A DNA stretch of 64,000 nt, from assembly GCF_021347895.1 (NCBI RefSeq), contig NC_067125.1, positions 23,291,621-23,355,620 of the forward strand. The letters are read 5' to 3'. Source of the DNA: Acanthochromis polyacanthus. Lineage: Eukaryota > Chordata > Actinopteri > Pomacentridae. The translations under genes were made by a program, and so were the position numbers. Positions 50,201 through 62,200 of the stretch are shown here, one piece after another; position 1 is the first letter of the stretch; every line of letters begins with the position of its first letter. Under the pieces are notes generated by a model. The model was given only the letters and a program-made list of their open reading frames with translations. It was not told the DNA's origin and ran no database searches.

Positions 50201-53200
50201 TCTCTGCTCACACTGTAGGGATCAGTCAACTGGCCACCATGTTTATTCAGACAGCATGGCTGTGTTGTCAGTGTTCACAGAAAGAGAGAAAGGCAGTGTT
50301 AGTTTCTGAGGTCCTACTACTGAGACTGCACTGCCGACTGGAATGGTTAGTTGTGAATGCGTTGCACTCGTCTTAATGGACATTTTATTTTATGTAGTTT
50401 ATACTAGAGGGCCAACAGCACAGTCTTTTCTCAATGATGGTATGTTTAAGTAACCGGACTGCATTTCTTTTTTATATGAAGCCAGGAGTCCAAACCAGAG
50501 GTACACAGTGAACCATGAAATGTGTGTGGTATTAACTCCTGGAAAAGAGAGAGAGAGTGAGACTGAGGTGACTGTACGGCAACTACGATGTTGTGGTTCC
50601 TCGTCTCCTCCTGAAATGTGTTTTTTGCACAGAAACGTTGTGTCCTTGGAGTGTTACGTAGTGATCTTGCTAATTTTACTCTGATGTGTTGACCTATTGA
50701 GTGCTTCAGCTTATCCTTACACCCATGACTTTCACTATTCTGCAGATGACATCCAAGTAGGGTAAAAATAAAAACATGGACTTGGCCACAGTGGGAACAC
50801 TGTTGGATTTTGTTTGTGCAACTGAACATTTGAGTGAAGCTGTAGAGCATTTTATGGAATGGGTTTCTTCTTGCTAGGTGTCTATTGCCTACACAAATTG
50901 ATGCTGTTTTATCAGCCAGCCCTATTTATAATACAGTACAGGATCTGTCATGGATTTATGAGTTTTGTTGCAAACACAAAGATCTGAAAATCTGATCTGT
51001 GAAAATGATTTTTTTTCATTTTTGAAACTTGCGTAGTCTTGTTTCCCTCACAGTGATCTGTGGTCTCTTTATAATCTGTGTGGATATGTGTACATGATAT
51101 TAAAAAAACCTCTTACAGTTGTAAAATGTGTTCACAATATTTCAGCATTTCATGCTGCTCTGACTAAATACTGCAAAGCACATGCAGACTGTCTTAGTCA
51201 TTGTCACCTGCTGTGTTAGATCAGGCAGATTACGAGCTGACGGCACGGAAAGTTTCCTCACTCATTATTTATGTGGGCTTTTCTGTGTCATTTAGCTTCT
51301 ACTCTTTTTTGCTGTTGGTTAATGTTATGTTATATGAAAGCGCTCCAGTGTCTTCTGGCTGAGGACTTCAAGCGCTGTGCATTTGGAGCTCTTACTTCAG
51401 CTAACCCTTCAAAACTGTTTTACATTATAGAGAGCACTACCACTGCAGAAAGAAAAAAAAAAACAAGTGTGTGATGCAACCAAGGCTTCTTCCAGTCTTT
51501 GAGGATACAGTACTAACACATACCTTGTCTTTGGAGTGCATCGGTAAGGCCGCTGATAGTCATCCTGTCCTCCCCCATCTGCTGTCAATCTGCTAAAACC
51601 CTGTACTTACACGTCTTTATTGAACACTACAGCGCATCTTCTCTCCTCCATCGCTCAGCATTTCCCCCCTTCTCCTCCTTTGTCACCATGGCAGCCGTTA
51701 CTGTGGTGACAGTGGTCCAGATGTAGGGTTGCTGCTGGTGTCTTCAAACAGAACCACGGCTGCTGCACATTCTGACAGTTCAAAGAAAGCCCCGGCCTAA
51801 TCAGGCAGTCAAGAGAAAGATATTCTCTAATGCACAAGTCTGCAGCGCCCAGTCTATCTTAGGTTTGAGCACATTCTTCTTTTGATTATCTGTCCGTGTT
51901 CAGAACAGCGCTGTACAGATTTTTGGTCATGCAGAGAGAGACACATAATACTTTGATGTATTGGATAAAATTGGAATTGTTGTTTTTTTTTTCTTTTACA
52001 GGAGATAACTAAGATTTTGTTGTGATGCGATCAGTTGTATTTAAAATGATTATTATTTCAAACATTCAGGATCTGTGTAGGCTGCGCTGTCTGCTACTGT
52101 GCTTTGAGCTAAGGGAGCTCAGTTAGGTGTGTGTTAGATGTATAAAACACACAACTGCATAAATATACAGCCTGCTCCAGAGCAGCTCTGTTCATGATCC
52201 AAGGCGCTGTTGTGAATAAATGAATTGTTTCAGTTTTCATGTCACTAAATATCATTCAAAAGATAAATTTGGCAAAATCACAAAGCCCTACTGAGCCTCA
52301 CATGAAGCTTCAGCCTTCCCTCTAAGCGGGGCTCATGAGCTGGACAGTCTTGGCTGCACATGTGACACAAAATCAAGAGCAACTCGACATTTTCATTGGT
52401 TGCATCAATACACCTGAAAATGGACCAGTGTCTCTGGGTGGCCTGCCCACATAGATAACATCATTTGGTTTCAGCTGAAGTCAGTCTGACATTTATGCGT
52501 TTTATTTCACTCTTTTCAAACTAATTTTCAGCCACACTTCTATCTCAGTTGCTTTACTTTACTACCTATGTTTTGTGGTTCCTAACTTCACATCCTAGAA
52601 TCATCCTGATGAAAAAGATTGAAACTGTTATTAGCACCCTTTCTCTTGTTTACATTCTGTGTGATAATGCGTTAAGCTCAATAGTTAGCACTGTTACCTC
52701 ACAGCTAGAAGATCCCCAGTTCATGGGCCAGCTTGGTATCTTTCTGCGTGGAATTTGTATGTTCTCCCTGCGTGGGTTTTCCCCGGGTTCTCCAGCTTCC
52801 TCCCACAGTCTAGAAACACGCTGAGGTTAATTAGTGATTCTAAGATTCTAAATTGTCTGTAGGTGTGAATCTGAGTGTGATTGTTTGTCTATGTGTAGCC
52901 CTGTGATAGACTGTTGCCTGTCCAGGTGTCCCCTGTCTTCACCCTAAGTCAGCTGGGCTAGACTCCAGTACCCCATGACCCTAATGAGGATTAAACGGTG
53001 TATAGATGATGAATGGATGGATGTGTTAAGAAATCACCAGTGTGTATGGGAACTCACCACAAGGTAGCACTTATTATGATGTGTTACTGGGTGCCAGAAA
53101 GTTCAATAAAATGTGGGGTGCACCTATATTATGCACCATATTAATAAAAAAAACCCCAACAACATAGGAATGCCAGTGCTACCAATGTAAAAATCAGTGT

Positions 53201-56200
53201 GTAGCTCTGCTAAGCTAAATCAAATTAGCTTGCTTCAAAGTTACAGTCCATAGAGCACAAGTTTGTCCACTTGTTGTTTGCTGAGCTGAGCTGGGGTGTG
53301 TGGATATCTTCCTGTGGAACCAACTTGTTACTTTCCTCAAAACCAAGACAATCACAAAGGCAGTTTAACTTAACTGTTTTATTGTGTTTGCCCGATGATG
53401 TCAGTTTGTCAACTTGCTTGTACATGTATACAGACTACAATAAGTCAGATTATGAAAGTGTTAGTCAAAAATCATGCAGCACAGGACTGTGGGTTCAAAA
53501 TGAGCCTTCTGTTTATTTCACACCATGAGCCAGACAGTTACTGTCAGAAGCCTGTTTATGTCAACATATTCACACTCTTTGTGTTAGAAATTCCACCCAG
53601 AACCCCAGTGCACCAGTTGTTGTGTGTCAGCTGTAGCATGCTGGCAGGGTTAGCCTTCAAAGCTGGTACCCACTGGGGGATTTTTAGTAATGTGGTTACT
53701 CACATGCTGCATGTTATCTTCAACTGTACTGCAGCCAGAACCTGTGATTTCTCTGCTCACACTGTACGGGTCAACTCCCACATAAACAGCTGCTTGGTTT
53801 AGTCCATTAACAGTCACTACAAAGTGGTCAGACAACAGGATGTGTCTGTTAACCTGTCAGTGTTGACAGAAAGTTGCTCAAAAACTGAAGCTGCACTGCT
53901 GTCTCTGAATATGTCACGTGTCCCAAATTGACGTTTGATTTTGTTTTTAACTGCCTGAACTGTTTTAACTGCTTGAATTACAACCAGTTCAATATTTTTT
54001 TCATTTTTTCAAAGTTATTGCTGAAAGTGTTACCTTATACATTTCTCTTCTGACCTGTGAATTTTCTGTACTGTTTAACACTCTCTCTCTATATATCCTG
54101 TGTGTATATATACAGTATATAACCAGTTTCACGTCCTCTCTTTGCCCAACACACACACACGTTTTTAAAAAGCTCAGGCAAATAAGGCCACTGTTAGCCG
54201 AACTGCTGAGCGTAATGTTTCCAGTGAGGCTCTTTAAAAAGCAATGCGTTACACTTACATGACCCCTAACTTCAGGTTGGTGGACCAATCAATGACACAA
54301 ACGCATATTAAGTATTTATTTGCACTTTCCCCTCGTCAGGTGTTATTAGCTCAACTGGTTGTAGTCTAACTCCGCAGACTTTTGTCACAGCGCTTCTCCT
54401 ACTAGGATGAACTTCCTCTCACAAATGGGCTCCATGTACATGTAACACTCTCAGATGCAAACAGTGCGTTTGTTCCTATTTTAACCGCTGATGACCACAA
54501 CTTGGCCCTTTAACAATCTGTCAGGGGAAATCTGTGGAACAGTCTGTCCCACGGCATGTTTCTTTTAGAACACCTTGAATAAACACAGATAATGTCTCAT
54601 GAGCACATAAGGAGCAAATGAAGGTCGAGGGGTCTAGAGGATAAGAGAACAAGACACAAGAATATCATCTACTCAGCTCATTTTCACCAAATAATTTTTG
54701 CTCCAAAACTGCAATCCTGAAATTGAAAATGATTTAATGTGTAAGCTAACTCTGAGAAGAAGTCTAGAAGTAAAGACGAGCTAACAGCAAATCTGCACAC
54801 TGCGAGAGGGAACATTTTCACTGCATCACAGCCAGGAACTATCCAGGGAAATGAAAAGGAGGAAATTTATAGAAATAAACTGGAACCTTCAAATATTCTG
54901 TACATTTTTTTTTTCTGAAAGGGAGACTACATATTTTAATCCTAAATCTACTCTTTTATAGTGCACACTTGCTAGGTTTCGGTAGAACATATGCATTGCC
55001 AGATCATGAAAGGTCACATATAGTGAGACTACTCTTTTATTGTTTTTAATGTTTTATAAACTCGGAGGTGTTGACATCTCAACGCTCACTCCTGTCTTTC
55101 ATCAAAGCTCAGCAAATGTTCTGCTGTTGGCTGCAAGAGTGAACACAAGAGTCATGAACTCCCAGCATTTGAGGAAGTGAAATTTCTGTGGATTATTTAT
55201 GTTTTTGATGACGATGTCCCCACAACAATAGGGAAATCATTAGAGTTGAGTGTGATGTGTTGCTAAGATGACAAATACTACGTTTAGCATTAATCACATG
55301 CCCACAAGTGAGAGCTCTGTGGACATTAAAATGCTGAGGGACAATTTCCGCTGTTGTACTTCAGTGTAAAATAAACTGCAACTGTTTACATCCGTTCTGT
55401 CCTGCTCTCTGTGGTCACATATACTGCATTTTAATACAGCTCAATTCACAAAAATGCTGATATAATATTGTGTTTCTATTGTCAGACAATGGAACAAATA
55501 TGAAACAGTGACTGAAATGCTGTTTGCTAACCCTACATGATAAGCAGCAGCCACTTCAAAGCCATTTCTAAGCTGTACTGATTTTATAACTGCAACATTA
55601 ACTGTCAAACTGACTGTACAGTAGCAAAAAACAAATACTACCAACACTGAAATACTGTTTTAGAACAGAGTTATAACCAATAGTTATACAGTCTTGGTAA
55701 TAGAAGCCATCTTTGTAGTATTCTAAGCTGACACATTCTGGGAACATGACACTTTTATTAATTTGCTGAAAAGGGGCACAATATGGGACCTTTAATGAAC
55801 TGTCTGCCTCTTTTGTACAGAAAGGTAATACACCTTTAGATTAAAAACAACCAAAGTATGTTGGAAATGATAGATTTGCAACAAAACGTTTTCATGAGTG
55901 GAATTTCGAACCAGCAAGCCGTGCAAGAAGTAGCTGCTGCCTGAGCTAGTGGTGCATTAGTTGCAAAAACTGCATAATATATGTTAAACGGAAATCGTAG
56001 TAGATCTTCTCCAGCACTGACTCACTCACATTGCATCACTCTGGACCAAATGTTTTGAGAAATCCTATAAGATTCACTTAGTATCATGTCAAAGCTGCAT
56101 CATAACAGTTTTTGTTTCCGTTAATATTTTTGAGACCGACTTATTACTTAAATGTTGCTGGGCCCTTGCATGTTCTGTGAACAAGACAAAATCATAGGTT

Positions 56201-59200
56201 TCCTGGTTCTAGCATGACACGGTCTAAAAAAAAAAAAAAAACCTGAAGTGTACCACCATGGCTGATGACTGTATACGCCCCCGGAGCAGCCTGAGTAGGA
56301 AACACTAGTGACGGTACATGACCGAGTGGATTGTCTCAGGGGTTTCCCCTAAATATCTGGGGATTCCAGTCAGATGATGGTGTTGAACCTAGTATTTGTC
56401 CTAAAATGTTGTTGTACAGACAAACACTTGGTTCTTACAATATATGTAAGGTCAAACACTTTTCTACCTTAGTGGTTCTCAAAGCACACAGTGTGTTTCT
56501 CATTCTCGCACTCACACACACACACACACACATTCACACATTAATGGTAACTGAACTTCAACACAAGGTGCCTGCCTGCCATGTGGAGACACTTTGGGTT
56601 CAGTGTCTTGCCCAAGAACACTTCAACATGCAGAGAGGCAGGGCATCCAACCCCCAACCTTGCGATTAGTAGACAACCCGCTCTAACACTTTGACATTGT
56701 GATCAGTGTCACGTTGTGTTCTCAGTAGGGATGTAAACCGATGTCAGTCTGGATGACGACACACCAGGCAATCGCTATAGAAATTCTCATTTCTCACTCA
56801 AACATGTATTTTTCTGAGTTAGTGTGGTTTGTAAAAAAAATCAAGCAGCTCAAGTTTATACCTCGTTAGTTCTGCAGAACCAGAGCTATCTCTTCAGCAC
56901 GGGAACCTAGAGCTCCACTGCTTTATCATTTAGCTATAGAGGGATAAATGCTCTGACTTGTTTGTATATCTTATACCAAATACCTTTGTCTGGAGTGTTG
57001 TTAGGCCAAGGATGCAGCAATAGCAGAAGAATGCCACGTGAAATAGACAGCTGACATGAAAGGCATGTACTTATGTTCTATGTCCAATGAATCAGAATGC
57101 GACAAATTTAACAAAAATGAATAAAATATCAAATTTATATTTGAGGACCTGTGGTATCCTGTCTTTTTTCCTGTAGTTTTGGTCAAGTTCCAAAATGCTG
57201 GGCATCCTACCCTGTGCAGTGAAGAATTTTAATGTGGCATCAGCAGGGTTATTTTCTGTGACTTGACAAAGGTCTCTCAGAGCCACTCCAGACAGGTTAC
57301 AGCTCTTTTTACAGGTTGACAAGTACTTTCCATGACAACTGACCTTTACGTCTAAGATTCGTGGAATTCCCCTTTAATCTCATTTTACTGTACCTGTTTT
57401 GTGTACTTGATCACTTTTTTGTCACAAAGGACAGTTTGGAAATGTTTTAATGACTCTTTATTGTATTGTTCAATCAAACAACATGAACTTATTTGTCAAA
57501 TACGGACTCATCGGTGCTGTATTGTTTGGCAGACAGGAGAAGAGAATGAATCATCAAGCTGCTGGAGGTTTACTACAGTTATTGAGCACTGTGGATGAAA
57601 TGAATGAAAAGCTTACTTACATGGTTACATTTAACCCTCAGAACAAACATTTGTTTGGTTTGCCACCTCTCCAGGTAGACTACTGTAGGTTGAACCTCTG
57701 GTGGATTAAAAAAAAAAAGACATTTATTTGCATCAGGCACTCAGCACATATTTTTAAGTCTTACAGTATCCCACAATCAGAGTTCTAATATTGTCAAATT
57801 TAGACAATCTCCCCATCAGTGTTGTGAAAAGATATCTTTCCTGCCAGCATCTTATGGTGAGATACATGAAAACGCATGACCATGTATAATTTAACATATT
57901 TTGTTCCTTTACATAAAGGTTAATGATCAGTGTACAAACTCTGTATTATCATACCAAATGACAAACATCTGGATAGTCTAGAAAAACAGGACACTGTAGG
58001 TATGGCTAGTCCTTATCATGACCAAGATAAGAGCTTAAAAGTAGAGATATCCTCAGCCTAAGCCTAATCAATGGATGAGTGGAGAAATCAGAACATGTAC
58101 TCATTTTTTATTTTTCTAATACTCGGAGTTGATTTGCTTTTATGATAAGAAGCCTAAGCAGCTGTATTGCTGAAAGCACTGAGAAAGTAGTTTCAGTGAC
58201 TGACTACAGAAGACGGTGAAAAAGCAGCAGATAGAGGAAGTGTTTTTTTTTCTTTTTCTTTTGGATTTAGATTTAGAAGCATGACATGCCTTGACTTCCT
58301 TTTTGAACCACAAGTGAAGCTGCTGTGCTGTACGTGACCCACTGACATGGACATGCTTCATCAGCTCACTGACTGCAGAGTCACCTCATACAGCTCTGCA
58401 TGTTTGCTCTGTGTAACCTCCATGCTCTGTGAGCCTAGCTTTGCTGAATGGAAACAGCGCCCCCAGCACAGACAGCAGCTTACATGAAAAGCTGAGCGGA
58501 TTTGGATTTTGTCAGCATGATGAATATTTTTTATCTCAGTGTTATTGTGTTGCGTGATTTCATCATGCAGTGCAACACAAACAGACTGAGGGTGCTCCCT
58601 CCAATGTGACCAAGGCCTGAAACAAGCATTTACACTATTGGATTTTTGTTCACCATCTGAATAATGATGTAACATTTTTTTCCACAGTGTAATATCAGTC
58701 TGTACCTGTGAAGAACTATAACTTAAAGGTCAACTTATTATGTTTCTGAGATTTTAGCTGCATCTCATGAACTCTGTTCTACACTGGCATTAAGAATTTG
58801 CTTCTCATTTAATGACAAATACACTTTTCATTTTCACATGGTTTTTGCCTTTATTCAGAATTGAACTGAAGAAACATGGCATTTAGTCAGTGTCCATGAA
58901 ATAATCAGAGACAGTTTTGATTAATTAGTAGCTTTTATAAATTTGTTGACTTGCTATGTTTTTGTCTTAAATGACTGGATAAAGTGAATATTTAGAATTT
59001 TTGAAGTGTTGCTTGAATCAAATAAGTAATGTCCAATCATCAGCTGAGCATTTTTCAGTATTTTCTTATGTTTTGTAGACACACATTTAGTCATTTACTT
59101 TTGTTTATTGATAATTTCTTGTTGCAGTTGTAGTAAGAAGAAATTAAAGGAGCAGGTCCAACAGTTTGTCCATGATCTGAGGTGGGCCCACTGAAAACGC

Positions 59201-62200
59201 ACCTGAACGTGACATGCAAACATTAGTTTATATGATAGATTATATATTTACTGTAACTGTAAAGTCTGCTGTTTGGTTCCTGCCTGGAGGACTTTTCTGC
59301 ATTTCATATCCTTCTCTCTGCTCTCACTGACTGCATCTCCACACCGTCTACTGTCAAATGAAGGCAATTATGACAAATGCAAGAGAGACCCAAGTACAAG
59401 CATCCCCAATGCAAGTGGAGCTGAGGATGATTCCACCCAATGCAGAATGTATTCAAGCCTGTTGGAGAAAAATCACAAACGGCAGCAGAACATGTCCAAA
59501 CACACCTCCATTTTCCTATCACCTTAAACACACTCCTGTTGTTTCAAAACTCACCATTTTCCCCTGTGGTGACAAATGGCATTCAGATCCATTTAGATCC
59601 ACTCAGGTTGGGTTTTGGACATGTTGACACACAGACGAAAGACCCCTGGCAGTAAAAGAATACCCGACAAGATTGGAGTAAAATTTGGACCCAGTTAGGT
59701 GTCAGTTCCTCCGAACCCACTGGACCTGTGTAGAAAGAGTAAATACGAGAATCAAACCCAGAATATATGTAGTGCAAAATATGGTATGCATCTTCCTGGC
59801 TACCACAAAGCCCAGCATTTATATTTTTAGAGACGTTTAGAGCAAGAAAATCCAAATGGGACCAACAAGAGGTGGCTGAGCATAGACAGACTGTATGTGA
59901 AAGATGCATGTAGCCTCCAGGTCTGAAATGTGAAGTCAATGTGAAGTGACTGAAACCTTCAACAGGTGAATCCTCTGGTACCAAAAAGAGATCAGATTGT
60001 ATCTGTCCATGATAAAATGGCCCTGTTACCTAAGTAAACATTTTCCTAATGAGTTAATGGTCTCAATCACTTCAATACTTCAGTACAGTATGATCTTCAT
60101 TTTATAAATTATGGTTGCGTTTAAAGTAAAACAGACACTTACGTAGGATATTTTTTCGGGTAGCAGTCAAAATCCAAACTCTATAGGCTTGAGAACAGTA
60201 GACCTCAAACCAGTGAGTGACGTCAAGGTGGCTACGTTTGTCTTGTATTTACAGTCAGTGGCGCTGAGTTTGGGTTGGCGAGCAGCAGGCCCTATGAATG
60301 AGTGACATACCATCATCTATCCCAGTGCCCATTATCAAAACCCTCCTTAAACCTCGATGTCCTCTGAAAACGTCACATCTATTGTGACTGAAACCACCAC
60401 AACATTGGAATAAGCACATCTTAATATACATGTAGACTACCATTTAAAGATTTAGGGCCACTTAGAAATGTTATTATTTTTGAAAGAAAAGCAGTTTTTT
60501 TCAATGAAGATAACGGTAATGACAGCGTTAGCCCAACCTCAAGTTGATGGAGCGAAGCTGGTGAGCACATGGTCCTGGACAAGTTATCTCAGAATATACT
60601 GGAGCCTGCCTTAATGCTGCCATCAGTCTGTTGCTGACCAATGTCAGCCACCTGTCAGAAAAGACATTTAGCCAGAGCATTGTAAGCTACTGGACACTGC
60701 AGCTGTGGACTTGTAAAAAAATCCGTCAAGATTGTATCATCTCAGTGTGTCTCCTTACTGTCCCTGTCTGTGCCTCCAGCTGTATCAGAAACCTAAATGA
60801 TTGAGATGAAATGTACTGGCTGGCCAGGTGACCAGTGTAATCAGAGACGCAAAACCAGTGCCAGACATGACCTAAATCCAATAATTTCATGGAGAATGTC
60901 CACTAACTGTTGCTGGTATGTTTCTGATGATCTGTTCAATATTATAATGATATATACACTACTGTTCAGAAGTTTGGGATCATTTAGAAATGTCCTTATT
61001 TTTGAAAGAAAAGCGCTTTTTTTCAAGAAGATAACATTATATGAATGATAAATCCATTGCAGACATTGTTAATGTGGTAAATGACTATTCATTCACTATA
61101 ATTTGTCTGGAAACGGCTGATTTTTAATGGAATATCTCCATAGGGGTACAGAGGAACATTTCCAGCAACCATCACTCCTGTGTTCTAATGCTACATTGTG
61201 TTAGCTAATGGTGTTGAAAGGCTCATTGATGATTAGAAAACCCTTCTGCAGTTATGTTAGCACGTGAATAAAAGTGTGAGTTTTCATGGAAAACATGAAA
61301 TTGTCTGGATGACCCCAAACTTTTGAATGGTAGCATATATCTGTAAACAACAGCACTGGTTCCTGCTGAGTTACAGATGTGTTATCAGGTCTTTCATTTC
61401 CTGTTGTGAAGTCTGCTCCCCTGCTGTTGTTCAGTATGTTATCTGCTGCTATTTTTAATTTAGTAAATAACCACAAAGAAACACACGTGGAATTAAGCAT
61501 CATTTTAATTACGGTTTAGCTTTCTTCTTTTGCTTACCCACGCTCTTCTTGCTCTTTACTTTCCCTCATTCAAGCCTCTGTAGGTATCAAATCATGCTTC
61601 TTTATGTGTGGGTTGGGGAGAGAAATAAAGATGGAAAGAGATTATGCTTGAACAGGCATGTGTAGCCACAACACAGCAATATTGTAATGTGGTCCACCAT
61701 GTCATAGTTGTATGCCAGTGTGCCCACTGTCCTGCTGTCAACGTTTAGATTACGCTTTGGAAATAGGGCACAAATCGTCGCATGGCATAGTCAGCACAGT
61801 GCTTCATTCTGCACAAAGGTTGGTTTTATTATCTGGCTGCTTTATTGGATTGCAGTGAATTTTTCAAGTGGTAGTTCTATTTTATTAGCCTTTTACTACA
61901 TGGATCATCCACTTCATATCTCCCTTAATGAGCAAAAAAACATCGGTGGTGGATGGCTCCTATCCCTGCGCTGCAGGACAGAAAGATTAAGAAAATCTTT
62001 CATACCATCAACAATTAGACTGTATAATTCTAAAGTAAACAGAAGAAACTCCCAGATGATTGAATTTTCCTTCGGGGATAAATAAAGTTCTTGTATTGTA
62101 TTCTATTGTTTTGTATTATTTCATTGTCACACTGATATGGAAATGAGAGAATGCTGATAACTGTTGATAGAATCTGTTCTGTCTCATCTGTACAATGGCA

